Assembly (NCBI GenBank): GCA_029261195.1
Contig: JAJDBU010000029.1
Span: 1-63,497, forward strand
Direction of reading: 5' to 3'
DNA: 63,497 bases
Source of the DNA: Nitrospirota bacterium
GTDB lineage: Bacteria; Nitrospirota; Nitrospiria; SBBL01; JAADHI01
In this document: one piece after another, positions 28,338-37,559 of the stretch
Position numbering within the stretch: position 1 is the stretch's first letter
How the letters are laid out: each line of letters starts with the position of its first letter
Notes under the pieces: generated by a model
Database searches by the model: none
The model's input: only the letters and a program-made list of their open reading frames with translations
What the model was told of the DNA's origin: nothing
Translations under genes and position numbers: made by a program

Positions 28338-30077
28338 TTATTTAGAACTATTCTTGTGCGTGTATGCTGCCGTGGACGGAAGTACCTTAATATTTTCTTG
28401 AAATTTTTCCGGCTCTGCAATCTCTGCTAAGCCGGGCTTTCCATTACCGTTCGAAGAAGATTCTTGCTCGATTTTTCGAACAATCTTTTTGTAGCTCCGA
28501 ACCAACGAAAAATATTGGCCTACCTTTCTAATTGTCTCTCCCAGATAGCGAGGGTAAAAAAACAGAGGATTTTCAAGAGGCATACCGAAACGTCTATCCT
28601 TTCGATATTTCAGGCGAACAAATCCGCCCTCCAGGGGATGGACTTTTTCTATCTTGGCGCAGGCATAAAAACTGAGTAGCTTCATCATCATTTCCTTCGG
28701 ATCCACTCCCCAAAGTTTTGCTCTCCGAATCACCTTTTCCACGTGTTTGGGGGTGTAATAGCTATGCCAGGCCTGATGATAAATATCCAACCATTCCTTG
28801 TCCGTCATCGTGGCATGAGGGGTGGTGACATGAACGACGTCATAGTGATTCATGTCGGAGTCCAGGGGAACCCCTTTTTCATGAAGGATCTTGTGATCCT
28901 CAGAACCGGGAAGCGGGGTCAGTATAAAAAATTCCAGGATATCAATCGGAATTTCGTCCTGAATCGTTTTAATATCTCTTAAGATACTTTCCGGCGTGTC
29001 GCTCGGAAAACCCAGGATGTATCCGGCATAGGTCAAGGCCCCGGCTGCATGCCAGGCATCCAGCATGGTCTGATATTCTGTAATCTGGTTCTGTTTTTTC
29101 TTGGCCGCTTTTAAGGCTTCGGGATTAATGCTTTCCATGCCGATAAAAACACGGGTCACTCCCGCCCGGCCTGCTTTTTTAATAAACCGGGGGATCTTGT
29201 GGCACATGGTATCGACCTGGATGACAAAGCGGATGTTCAGGCCTTCTTCTTCCCGTAAATAAATCAGGCGATCAAAAATACTCTCCCAATTCCGGTTACG
29301 CGCGAAATCGTCATCGCTAATGAAAAAATTATGAATATTCTGGGCCAGATTATCCCGCATGATTTTTTCGATGTCGTCTGCGCTGCGGTAGCGGGATTTA
29401 TGTCCCTGCACATTGATAATCGTGCAAAAGCTGCACAGAAAGGGACAGCCTCGCCCGGCGTCAAAACTGGCTCTCAAGCCTGCCGTTTTCTTGAGTTTAT
29501 GCATCGGGAGGAAGGGAACCGGCTCGCCCTCCATATTGGGAAGGTCATCCATATAGTTGTAGAGAGGCTTCATCTTTCCTGCATAGGCTTCCTGGAGAAG
29601 CGACTCAAGCCGCCCTTCGGACTCTCCCGCAAAAAGAGAGATGCCCATATTCATTGCTTCATTGAGATCTGCCGGAATCTCTTTCAGCATCGCCAAACAA
29701 CCACTGACATGAAATCCGCCAATGCAAACCGAAATGCCTGAGGCGCGAAATTGACGGGCAATATCTACCGCACGAGGGAATTGATTCGATTGTACCCCCA
29801 CGAGGGCCACTAGGGCATGGCCGCCTGATTCCTGGATGGTTTTTGAAAGTTGTTTGACGTCTGTCCGGGTGTTGGTCTCGTCATACACACTCAGGACAAT
29901 CTCCACATCCTCACCCAGAACATTTCGGCTGGAACAATCGAGCCCTAAACCATAGAGGGCCGCAAGAGAATTAGAGGGGAGAGATGAGCGAAGCCACTGG
30001 ATGACATAACCCTCATCATCGTAATGAGAGGGTTTGATCATGATAAAGTGAAAGGTTTTTTTAGCCGTTTGGATCAA
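28338..30077 (-). CDS. B12-binding radical SAM protein
   Basis: 579 residues from a TTG with GGAAAGGG upstream; a longer ORF reaches 30125. The N-terminal cobalamin-binding-like domain has FRASGISVCIGGFHVSG. The radical SAM core carries the 4Fe-4S triad in CPFLCSFC (about 205), followed by YAGYILGFPSDTPESI. The C-terminal tail (about 450-579) is basic with a Ser/Gly-rich linker. Such proteins methylate or rearrange unactivated carbons, often in lipid or cofactor pathways. The substrate is unknown and no partner gene is adjacent. Confidence 0.85.
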   Translation of the reverse strand: MIQTAKKTFHFIMIKPSHYDDEGYVIQWLRSSLPSNSLAALYGLGLDCSSRNVLGEDVEIVLSVYDETNTRTDVKQLSKTIQESGGHALVALVGVQSNQFPRAVDIARQFRASGISVCIGGFHVSGCLAMLKEIPADLNEAMNMGISLFAGESEGRLESLLQEAYAGKMKPLYNYMDDLPNMEGEPVPFLPMHKLKKTAGLRASFDAGRGCPFLCSFCTIINVQGHKSRYRSADDIEKIMRDNLAQNIHNFFISDDDFARNRNWESIFDRLIYLREEEGLNIRFVIQVDTMCHKIPRFIKKAGRAGVTRVFIGMESINPEALKAAKKKQNQITEYQTMLDAWHAAGALTYAGYILGFPSDTPESILRDIKTIQDEIPIDILEFFILTPLPGSEDHKILHEKGVPLDSDMNHYDVVHVTTPHATMTDKEWLDIYHQAWHSYYTPKHVEKVIRRAKLWGVDPKEMMMKLLSFYACAKIEKVHPLEGGFVRLKYRKDRRFGMPLENPLFFYPRYLGETIRKVGQYFSLVRSYKKIVRKIEQESSSNGNGKPGLAEIAEPEKFQENIKVLPSTAAYTHKNSSK

Positions 30078-30271
30078 AGGACCCTTTCCAAGGGGAAAAA
30101 TAGATGCACTAAAACAGGCTAGCATTTCCTGGTAATTGAAGTCACCTGAATAAAAGTTAAGGACTATCGTATCCGATTAGGATTTCCCGGAAAATTTCCC
30201 TGCTCCGGCAAGAATGAACGCTTCCGTAACATGTTTTAGGAGTCTGTCGGACTTCCTCACTTTCCATTTTG

Positions 30272-30319
30272 ATTGTATATTGCCCATACAATTGACAGAT
30301 CTCTGTTTTGTGATACTTT
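30272..30319 (+). promoter_or_regulatory. promoter with abutting palindromic operator for the tandem kinase gene
   Basis: TTGACA (30292-30297), 16-base spacer, TACTTT (30314-30319). A perfect inverted repeat ATTGTAT-N7-ATACAAT (30272-30292) ends on the first base of the -35 hexamer, an arrangement usual for a repressor or activator site. About 130 bases of leader follow, including a 58-base segment closed by GTCTTGC/GCAAGAC (30373-30430). Confidence 0.55.
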
Positions 30320-30448
30320 GAATGTATCTATTTATATGTTTGAAGCAGGGGTAGGCTGATCTTAAGAATCGGGTCTTGCTTCGATAAGGCTTGAGTCCAG
30401 GGCACGAGGATTCGAGTCCTGCGGCAAGACAAGTCAATGGAGTTTGAG

Positions 30449-32185
30449 ATGCCTGAACAGAAACCTTACAAAATCGGAAACTATGAGATCACGGGAGTGG
30501 TGGGTCGCGGCGCCATGGCTACCGTATACAGGGGTTTGCAAACCTCCTTAAATCGGCCTGTTGCAATTAAATTGCTCTCTCAAAAGGTCGCAGGCAACCA
30601 GGAGATTGTCTCTCGTTTTAAGTTGGAATCTCTTATTATTGCCCGCCTGATGCACCCGAATATCGTCCATATCATTGACCGTGGACTCACAAAGGAGGGC
30701 TGGCCCTTCTTCGTGATGAACCTTGTCAAAGGAACGACTCTTTCAAAAGTGATGCTTGCCGCTTCTCCACCCCTAAGCAAAAAATGCAAGCTCATCCTGC
30801 AGATCTGTAAAGGCCTCGCTTACGCCCATAAAAATGGCGTCATTCACCGGGACATTAAACCTGCAAACATTTTGATTGATGTCGAGGGCAACGCGATTTT
30901 GGCCGACTTCGGCATTGCTCAATTTTATAACCCAACAGGGGAACATCAGGAAAAGACAAAAAAAGGGCCTGTATTAGCTACACCCTCTTACATGTCTCCA
31001 GAACAGAAAGTCGGTTCAAAAGAGATCGGTGCGACAAGTGACCTTTATTCACTCGGGGTCATCATGTATGAGTTTTTTACCGGCACTCAACCCATGGGCT
31101 ATTTCAAACCGCCCTCGGAACTGGTCGAGGCCCTTCCGAAACATCTCGATGAAATCGTGTTCAAATGCCTGGCCTCAAATCCCTCAGATCGTTACCAATG
31201 TGCAGATGAAGTCAGGGATCAACTCCTTAAAGCGCTTAAAGGCTTACATCTCGGAAAAAAGAAAAAAGAACAGGCCTTGACCGGCATCCCAAATCTAAAG
31301 AAACGCTTTGTCTTGTTAGATGTCATCAGTGAAAACCGCTATGGCGCGGTCAACCTATTGCAGGACACAAGGGATAGCCAGTTGGTGGTCGTGAAAAAAA
31401 GTAAACAATCGCGTGATTGGCCCTTTGAAAAAGCGAAGTTAAACACCTTAAGGCATAAAAATATCGCGAAGGTTTTCGGTTCCTCGGAGGAAAAAAACCA
31501 TTGTAATATTGTGATGGAGTATCTCAGCGGTGGCAGTTTGAAAGACCGTATGGTCCAGGAACACCCTTGGCCTGAGGTTGTCCGGGTCGCAAAGCAGATC
31601 TGCGAAGGGCTTGCTTACGCCCACATCCACGGCATTATTCATGGAAATATTCGGCCAAGCAATATACTAGTGGATGAATCTGGAACTGAAAAAATCGTTG
31701 ATTTCGGCCTTGAGCCGCATTACCATCCGTCGGGAGAAAAGCGAAACGGGTATAGTCCCGAGGGGGAAAAACGATCGAATCAGGCCGATATCTATGGTGT
31801 TGGCGTCATTCTATATGAAATGCTGATGGCGGCGCGTCCAATCGTGAGAGCGGGAGAAGTCATCCCGCATGAGGCATTTGAAACCCTGCCGCAAGACCTG
31901 CAAACCCTGATTCTAAAGATGATTGCCCAAAAGCCGGAAAAGCGTTACCGCAACCTTGATGAGGCACTTAACACGATCGACCAACTGGCTAAGATGAAAG
32001 AGGAAACGCTTGCTTTGCACCCGCCCCCTGTCCAGGCTAAGTTTCAAGAAACGGTCGAAGTCGAGAACGAACAAAGCGCTCGACGAACCGCCCTGCTGTT
32101 CACCCTGCTCTTAGCGCTCTCCCTTCTTTTTTATCTGCAATTTTATGAGGCCTTTCAGGCTTTGATTGATCCGAGTATTCGGTAG
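30449..32185 (+). CDS. tail-anchored Ser/Thr protein kinase with tandem kinase and pseudokinase domains
   Basis: 578 residues from the ATG at 30449 (GGAG seven bases upstream; another ATG at 30437). Kinase 1 (about 10-270) is complete: GRGAMATVYRG loop, VAIKLL lysine, HRDIKPANI, DFG, TPSYMSPEQ and SDLYSLGVIMYE. Kinase 2 (about 285-525) has a degenerate glycine loop (SENRYGAVNLL), a lysine pair in VVVKKS, HGNIRPSNI in place of HRD, and a retained VDFG. The HRD Asp is replaced by Asn, so domain 2 is a likely pseudokinase. One membrane helix sits near the C-terminus (about 548-568), placing the kinases in the cytoplasm. The second domain probably regulates the first. Confidence 0.9.
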   Translation: MPEQKPYKIGNYEITGVVGRGAMATVYRGLQTSLNRPVAIKLLSQKVAGNQEIVSRFKLESLIIARLMHPNIVHIIDRGLTKEGWPFFVMNLVKGTTLSKVMLAASPPLSKKCKLILQICKGLAYAHKNGVIHRDIKPANILIDVEGNAILADFGIAQFYNPTGEHQEKTKKGPVLATPSYMSPEQKVGSKEIGATSDLYSLGVIMYEFFTGTQPMGYFKPPSELVEALPKHLDEIVFKCLASNPSDRYQCADEVRDQLLKALKGLHLGKKKKEQALTGIPNLKKRFVLLDVISENRYGAVNLLQDTRDSQLVVVKKSKQSRDWPFEKAKLNTLRHKNIAKVFGSSEEKNHCNIVMEYLSGGSLKDRMVQEHPWPEVVRVAKQICEGLAYAHIHGIIHGNIRPSNILVDESGTEKIVDFGLEPHYHPSGEKRNGYSPEGEKRSNQADIYGVGVILYEMLMAARPIVRAGEVIPHEAFETLPQDLQTLILKMIAQKPEKRYRNLDEALNTIDQLAKMKEETLALHPPPVQAKFQETVEVENEQSARRTALLFTLLLALSLLFYLQFYEAFQALIDPSIR

Positions 32186-32310
32186 ATTTTTTCTCGAAAT
32201 CGAGCTGCCTTCAATATGAAGAGCAGCCAACTCAGTCGCTCAACAAAGCTCGTAATCCTTGCGATTTTTAAGCAGGTTTGTTATTTTCCCCCACGACTCC
32301 GGAGGAATTG

Positions 32311-33018
32311 ATGTTACGCAAGAAGCTGCTTATTTTGTTTGTTTTGCTTTTGTCCGCCTGTGCAGGAACGGAAGAAAAATCTGAACTCCTGACCATTCTC
32401 GGTGTGGATGAAAAAATTGTCGATACCGATCAGGAATCGGAAAACACCTATGACGCGCTCACGCTGTTAAAAAGAGGGGAGGCCTACTTTATCAAGGAAG
32501 ACTATATTGAGGCCGTCTCTGAGTTTGAACGCTTCCTGTCGCTGCACCCCTTCCATCGTATGGCTGCTTTTTCTCAGTACAAACTGGCGATGAGCTATTT
32601 TCATCAGATTCATACCATTGACCGTGATCCCGCACCCATGGAAAAAGCCCTCGCCGCCTTTCAGAAAGTGAAAACCCAATTCCCTAAATCACTCTATGTC
32701 GATGAGGCAACAGAAAAGATCGCCGAACTTAAAAAGCGACAAGGAGAGCATCAGTTCCAAATTGGCCGGTTTTATTTTCGGACAGAGGCCTACCCCGCCG
32801 CAATCGCACGTTTTGAAAAGGTACTGGCGCGCTTTGAAAAAGGAGAACTCACTGAAAAAACCCTTTTTTTTCTTGGGCGCAGCCATTTCGGCGCCGGTGA
32901 TCACGAGGCCTCTTTAAAAGTCTTTGATGCCTTGCTTACAAGTTATCCCGATAGCCAATACAAAAAGAAAGTTGGAAAGATCCGGCGCAAAATAACGACC
33001 GCCCCCCCCGCTTCGTGA
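32311..33018 (+). CDS. bamD: BamD-like outer membrane assembly lipoprotein
   Basis: 235 residues from the ATG at 32311 (GGAGG six bases upstream). The lipoprotein signal FVLLLSACAG puts the acylated Cys at about 17. The mature part consists of TPR repeats typical of BamD/YfiO (YFIKEDYIEAVSEFERFLSLHP, AAFSQYKLAMSYF, FRTEAYPAAIARFEKVLARF). It helps insert beta-barrel proteins into the outer membrane. First gene of an envelope/repair operon; its end overlaps the next gene by four bases. Confidence 0.85.
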   Translation: MLRKKLLILFVLLLSACAGTEEKSELLTILGVDEKIVDTDQESENTYDALTLLKRGEAYFIKEDYIEAVSEFERFLSLHPFHRMAAFSQYKLAMSYFHQIHTIDRDPAPMEKALAAFQKVKTQFPKSLYVDEATEKIAELKKRQGEHQFQIGRFYFRTEAYPAAIARFEKVLARFEKGELTEKTLFFLGRSHFGAGDHEASLKVFDALLTSYPDSQYKKKVGKIRRKITTAPPAS

Positions 33019-33515
33019 AAGAATCCGCAACGCACTACTATCCCGTTTTTCTCGACTTGAATCAATATCCCGTCATCGTCATCGGCGGTGGAGCGGTTGC
33101 CGAAAGGAAGACGCGAAAGCTGATTGAATCCGGGGCAGTCGTCACCCTGATTAGCATGAGCATCACAGAAAACTTGAAGACATGGGCTGCACAAAACTTA
33201 ATCAGTATCCTGCTGCGCCCCTTTCGACGGGGAGATCTACAAAAAGCCAGACTTGTTTTTGCCGCCACCGATTCGGAACGCGTCAATCGTGCCGTCTGCG
33301 AAGAAGCCGGGCGGGAAGGGGCTTTTGTGAATGTAGCCGACCAAAGCACGCCGGGGGATTTTATTGTGCCGGCCGTTTTTTCGGGGCCGGATTATCGTGT
33401 TGCAGTTGCAAGTGACGGACTGAGTCCATCGCGATCGGTCGGAATCCGGAATAAGATCCAGTCCTTTTTGTCGGATTCTCCCAAAATAGACGAGGACAAA
33501 TTCAGTGAAAATTGA
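33015..33515 (+). CDS. precorrin-2 dehydrogenase/sirohydrochlorin ferrochelatase (Met8p/CysG N-terminal type)
   Basis: 166 residues, GTG start. Rossmann NAD-binding site VIVIGGGAVAERKTRKLIESGA (residues 20-41 region), then RLVFAATDSERVNRAVCEEA and VADQSTPGDFIVPAVF, the conserved core of siroheme synthase N-domains. It oxidises precorrin-2 to sirohydrochlorin and may insert iron. The usual C-terminal dimerisation part is short. Overlaps bamD by four bases and rfaE2 by eleven. Confidence 0.85.
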   Translation: MKESATHYYPVFLDLNQYPVIVIGGGAVAERKTRKLIESGAVVTLISMSITENLKTWAAQNLISILLRPFRRGDLQKARLVFAATDSERVNRAVCEEAGREGAFVNVADQSTPGDFIVPAVFSGPDYRVAVASDGLSPSRSVGIRNKIQSFLSDSPKIDEDKFSEN

Positions 33516-33993
33516 CAAATACATGGACTTGGCAGAACTCCAGAAAGAGATCAAGACCCTGCAATCAGAGGGAAAGAAGCTTGTTTTTACGAACGGCTGC
33601 TTTGATCTCCTTCACGTCGGCCATGTCCGTTATCTCAAGGCAGCTCGAAACTTAGGTGATCGTCTCATCGTGGCCGTTAATTCCGACCAAAGCGTGCAAA
33701 CATTGAAAGGCCCGAAGCGCCCGATTGTGCCGGAGGCCGAGAGGCTGGAGGTCTTGTCAGCCCTCTCCTGCATCGACTACCTCATTCTCTTCTCAGACCT
33801 GACTCCGGCACAATTGATTGTCGACCTCGTACCCGATATTCTGGTGAAGGGAGCCGACTGGGCACACAAAGACATTGTCGGCGGAGATTTCGTAGAGCAG
33901 CGAGGTGGAAAAGTGGTTCGGATTGCCTTGGTTGACGGGGCTTCGACCACTTCGATTATCGAACGAATAGAAAGACGATTGAGGAGAAGATAG
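33505..33993 (+). CDS. rfaE2: D-glycero-beta-D-manno-heptose 1-phosphate adenylyltransferase
   Basis: 162 residues, GTG start. Cytidylyltransferase fold with TNGCFDLLHVGHVRYL (HxGH motif, about 29-44), NSDQSVQTLKGPKRPI and the end GASTTSIIERI. This is the stand-alone form of the HldE C-terminal domain, supplying ADP-heptose for the LPS core. Its presence supports an LPS-bearing outer membrane. Confidence 0.9.
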   Translation: MKIDKYMDLAELQKEIKTLQSEGKKLVFTNGCFDLLHVGHVRYLKAARNLGDRLIVAVNSDQSVQTLKGPKRPIVPEAERLEVLSALSCIDYLILFSDLTPAQLIVDLVPDILVKGADWAHKDIVGGDFVEQRGGKVVRIALVDGASTTSIIERIERRLRRR

Positions 33994-34018
33994 GCCAGCG
34001 TCTACAGAAACCGAATCA

Positions 34019-34044
34019 GGGCAGATACAGGGATCTGCCCCTAC
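34019..34044. repeat. half copy of the palindromic repeat, upstream of mfd
   Basis: A 26-base segment that begins GGGCAG and ends CTGCCCCTAC, matching the right half of the element in gspK (same length; differences only in the arms next to the loop, at compensating positions). It ends eight bases before the mfd start codon. Confidence 0.65.
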
Positions 34045-34052
34045 AAAAACAC

Positions 34053-37000
34053 ATGCCAATCAATCAGAAAAAATCTTCCCCTTTCGCCTCCGTTTTTGAA
34101 GCGATTGATCAGGGAGAGAAAACATTCAAGATCAGCGGTCTTGCCGGATCTTCACAGGCCTACCTGCTGGCCGAACTCGCAAAGGCCGGACGACCCTTTT
34201 GTCTCGTCGCTCCCTCATTTGAACAGGCGGAAGACCTCTTTCGGGAGATTCACTTCTTTTTAGAAATTGCTAAACAACGCTCTGAGGATCCGGACGAGAC
34301 GATTTCGCCAACTTTTCTTTTTTACCCGCCCTGGGATATTCTGCCCTACGAGTCGGCAACGCCCCGTCCGGATCGCATTGCCGAACGCCTCAGCACCCTC
34401 CATCGCCTGGCCGACGCCGACCGGCCTGGTAAAACAGATGCCACAGCTTGTGGTGAGAGGGATGTAAAGCATCCTGTCTACTCCGTCATGACATCCGTGA
34501 TCACGACAATCGACGCCTTTCTTCAAAAGGTCGTTTCAAAGACATTTCTTTTGGATCGCACCCTCTCTCTTCGCGTCGGGGAGACACGCTCACGGGAGGA
34601 CTTGATTGAGCAGCTTTATGATCGAGGCTACGAGGTCGAAAGCGTCGTTTCGGGGCCGGGCGAAATCGCAGTGCGTGGCGGTATTATCGATCTTTTTCCT
34701 CCGGCGATGGACGGGCCCGTCCGCATCGAATTTTTCGGTGACGAAATTGAATCGATTCGGACCTTCGATCTTGAAACACAACGATCACTCAAGGCGCTTA
34801 AACAGCTCCAAATTATTCTCGGCCATGAAGACCTGCACGACCCCAATTTTTATCGCTGTCCCTTTTCAGACTATCTCAGCAAGGAGATGCTGCTGATTCA
34901 GCATGAACCGGAGACACTGTTTTCAAACGGGAAGCGCTACCTGGAAGAAGTCAAGGAGGCCTCGTTTTTTGCGCTTAAGCGCGACAGCGAGATGCCCAAG
35001 GCCGACGCGCTTTTTCTGCCCCTTTCTCACCTGGCCGATGTGGCATTTCACCGAAGCACGATTGACATCGAAGGCCTGGTGCTTCGTCCGGAAAAAGGGG
35101 TACGTCGTCTGACTTTCGAGACCCGTTCTCCTGCCGTCCTCGGTTTCGAGAGACCGGAACAAAGTTTTGAGGAAACGAGCGCACACCTGCAAACACTCCG
35201 CCAAGATCACCTCGTCATCCTGGCCCTGAAGAATCAACACCAGTTAGAGCGCTTTGAACGCCTGCTCAGTAATCATGATGTGCCCTGGGGAAAGCTGTCA
35301 CACATTCCGGGTGCCTTCCCTGCGCCGCCCGCCCCCGTCCTTTTGTGTATCGGACATCTCTCCCGGGGTTTTTCACTGGAGCGCTCAGAGCTGCTCTTTC
35401 TGACCGACGACGCCCTGATGGGCGGTCGGAAAGGGACGAGTCATGCAGCAAGCCACGCCACACGAGCTAAGCCCGGCAAGCTTGGCAAATCAGATGACAA
35501 GCTCAAAGGCTTCCTCGCCTCGTTTGAAGATTTAAAACCCCGCGATTATGTGGTGCATATCGATCATGGTATCGGGCGCTATGTCGGTTTGAAACGCCTG
35601 AGCATTCGGGAAGGTGAACGCACAAGCGCTTACGAAACCGATTTCATGGTGCTGGAATATGCAGGGGGAGACAAGGTCTATGTCCCGCTCGAATCCTTCA
35701 GTCTCGTTCAACGCTACGTCGGCGCGGAAGGGGCTGCACCTAAGTGCGACAAACTCGGCGGAATGCGTTGGAGCAAGGCCAAAGCCAAGGTCAAAGGCGA
35801 GATCAAAAAAATGACGGGCGAGTTACTCGAACTCTATGCACAGCGGGAGCTGGCGAGGGGGCAGGCCCTGGAGATTTCGCTTTCCGATGCAGAGGCCTTC
35901 GCCGCCGCCTTTGAATTTGAGGAAACACCCGACCAGCTTCGCACAATTCAGGAAGTGGCCGCCGACATGGAACAGGAAAAACCGATGGACAGACTCGTCT
36001 GCGGCGATGTCGGATACGGCAAAACCGAGGTCGCCATGCGAGCCGTCTTTCAGGCGGTGATGGGTGGTACGCAGGCCGCCATCATCGTTCCGACGACCCT
36101 GTTGGCCCAACAACACTTTCAAACCTTTAAAGAACGCTTCGCCCCTTTCCCCGTCGAAGTCGGACTTTTAAGCCGTTTTCGCACACGGGCCGAGCAGAAG
36201 GTGACCTTGGCCGGTTTAAAAAAAGGCATTGTCGATATCGTCATTGGCACCCATAGGCTCTTTCAGAAAGACATTGAGTTTCGGGACCTCGGCCTGATTG
36301 TTGTTGACGAAGAACACCGCTTCGGGGTGCGTCATAAAGAACGCCTGAAGCAGATGCGGAAAGAGGTGCATGTGCTGACCCTTACCGCGACACCCATCCC
36401 GAGGACTTTGCAGATGGCGATTGCCCAGGTGAGAAGCCTCTCGGTCATTGAAACCGCCCCGGCCGACCGTCTGGCGATCCGGACACAACTGGCCCCCTTT
36501 GATCCGACGATTATCCGGGAGGCCGTCTTCCGGGAACTGGTTCGAGGTGGACAGGTCTTTTTTCTTCACAATCGCGTACACAATATTGATCAGATCGGGT
36601 CGTTTCTGGCAGAACTCCTGCCGGAAGCAAAGATCGGCATTGTCCACGGACAAATGCCGGAAGGGGCGATTGAAAAGGTCATGCTCAAATTTTTGAGTCA
36701 AGAGACTAATGTGCTTTTAACCACGACGATTATCGAATCGGGCATTGACATTCCTTCTGCCAATACCATCATCATCAATCATGCCGAACGCTTCGGCCTG
36801 TCCGAACTTTATCAGTTGCGAGGGCGGGTAGGCCGTTCCGGTGAACAGGCCTATGCCTACCTTCTGGTTCAGGAAGGGAAGGTGCTCACAAAAGAAGCGC
36901 GTCAGCGTCTTGAGGCGATTCAGGAATTTACAGAGCTGGGCTCGGGTTTTCGCGTTGCGGCGCGCGACCTGGAGATTCGCGGCGCCGGCAACCTGCTGGG

Positions 37001-37559
37001 CAAAGAGCAATCGGGGCAGATTGCCGCCGTGGGTTTTGAACTCTACCTTGAAATGATCAATGACATGGTTCAGGAACTCAAAGGGACGGTTGTCGAAAAA
37101 GAGATCGTGCCAAAGCTCCATTTCAGGGTTTCCGCCTACATGCCGGAAGACTACATCCCCGACTCTTTTCAGCGACTTTCCATTTACAAACGCTTATCCA
37201 ATTGCAAAGATCTGGAAGAATGCCAGTCCATCCAGGATGAGCTGGAAGACCGCTACGGTCCCCTGCCCGATGCGGTTTTACACCTTGTGCAGATCATCCA
37301 ATTAAAGGAGATGGCCCGAGCGCTGAAAATCTCAAAACTGGAAGAGCGGAAACTTAGCCTTCGTTTCACCTTTGATGCTCAGGCAAATCCGCCGGAGAAC
37401 ACCTTGAAGAAACTGCTCGAAAAATTTCCAGGGAGGATCCGCTTTGTTTCCGCCTACGCCTTTGAGCTGAAGGTTCAGAGCAATCTCTGGGCAGACCTTT
37501 ACCTGGATGCCGCCCTTTGTTTGAAAGCCATGCAGGACAGTGAGGTGAAAGCCCGGTGA
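34053..37559 (+). CDS. mfd: transcription-repair coupling factor Mfd
   Basis: 1168 residues, full family length. Order: UvrB-like N-terminal domains (about 1-350), RNA polymerase interaction domain (DYVVHIDHGIGRYVGLKRL, about 494), translocase motifs GDVGYGKTEVAMRA (Walker A, about 650), VVDEEHRFGV (DEEH, about 750), TATPIPRTL, FLHNRVHNI, GRVGRSGEQAYAY, and the C-terminal TRCF domain. It removes RNA polymerase stalled at lesions and recruits UvrA. An unusual Gly/Lys/Ser/Ala-rich loop (about 463-483) precedes the polymerase-binding part. Four-base overlap with the next gene. Confidence 0.97.
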   Translation: MPINQKKSSPFASVFEAIDQGEKTFKISGLAGSSQAYLLAELAKAGRPFCLVAPSFEQAEDLFREIHFFLEIAKQRSEDPDETISPTFLFYPPWDILPYESATPRPDRIAERLSTLHRLADADRPGKTDATACGERDVKHPVYSVMTSVITTIDAFLQKVVSKTFLLDRTLSLRVGETRSREDLIEQLYDRGYEVESVVSGPGEIAVRGGIIDLFPPAMDGPVRIEFFGDEIESIRTFDLETQRSLKALKQLQIILGHEDLHDPNFYRCPFSDYLSKEMLLIQHEPETLFSNGKRYLEEVKEASFFALKRDSEMPKADALFLPLSHLADVAFHRSTIDIEGLVLRPEKGVRRLTFETRSPAVLGFERPEQSFEETSAHLQTLRQDHLVILALKNQHQLERFERLLSNHDVPWGKLSHIPGAFPAPPAPVLLCIGHLSRGFSLERSELLFLTDDALMGGRKGTSHAASHATRAKPGKLGKSDDKLKGFLASFEDLKPRDYVVHIDHGIGRYVGLKRLSIREGERTSAYETDFMVLEYAGGDKVYVPLESFSLVQRYVGAEGAAPKCDKLGGMRWSKAKAKVKGEIKKMTGELLELYAQRELARGQALEISLSDAEAFAAAFEFEETPDQLRTIQEVAADMEQEKPMDRLVCGDVGYGKTEVAMRAVFQAVMGGTQAAIIVPTTLLAQQHFQTFKERFAPFPVEVGLLSRFRTRAEQKVTLAGLKKGIVDIVIGTHRLFQKDIEFRDLGLIVVDEEHRFGVRHKERLKQMRKEVHVLTLTATPIPRTLQMAIAQVRSLSVIETAPADRLAIRTQLAPFDPTIIREAVFRELVRGGQVFFLHNRVHNIDQIGSFLAELLPEAKIGIVHGQMPEGAIEKVMLKFLSQETNVLLTTTIIESGIDIPSANTIIINHAERFGLSELYQLRGRVGRSGEQAYAYLLVQEGKVLTKEARQRLEAIQEFTELGSGFRVAARDLEIRGAGNLLGKEQSGQIAAVGFELYLEMINDMVQELKGTVVEKEIVPKLHFRVSAYMPEDYIPDSFQRLSIYKRLSNCKDLEECQSIQDELEDRYGPLPDAVLHLVQIIQLKEMARALKISKLEERKLSLRFTFDAQANPPENTLKKLLEKFPGRIRFVSAYAFELKVQSNLWADLYLDAALCLKAMQDSEVKAR

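Noticed and set aside
30373-30430. tRNA-like segment with a 7-bp acceptor-like stem and a GATTCGAGTCC T-loop look
   Set aside because: Only 58 bases long, the T-stem does not pair properly and no anticodon arm is present; kept only as a structured leader.
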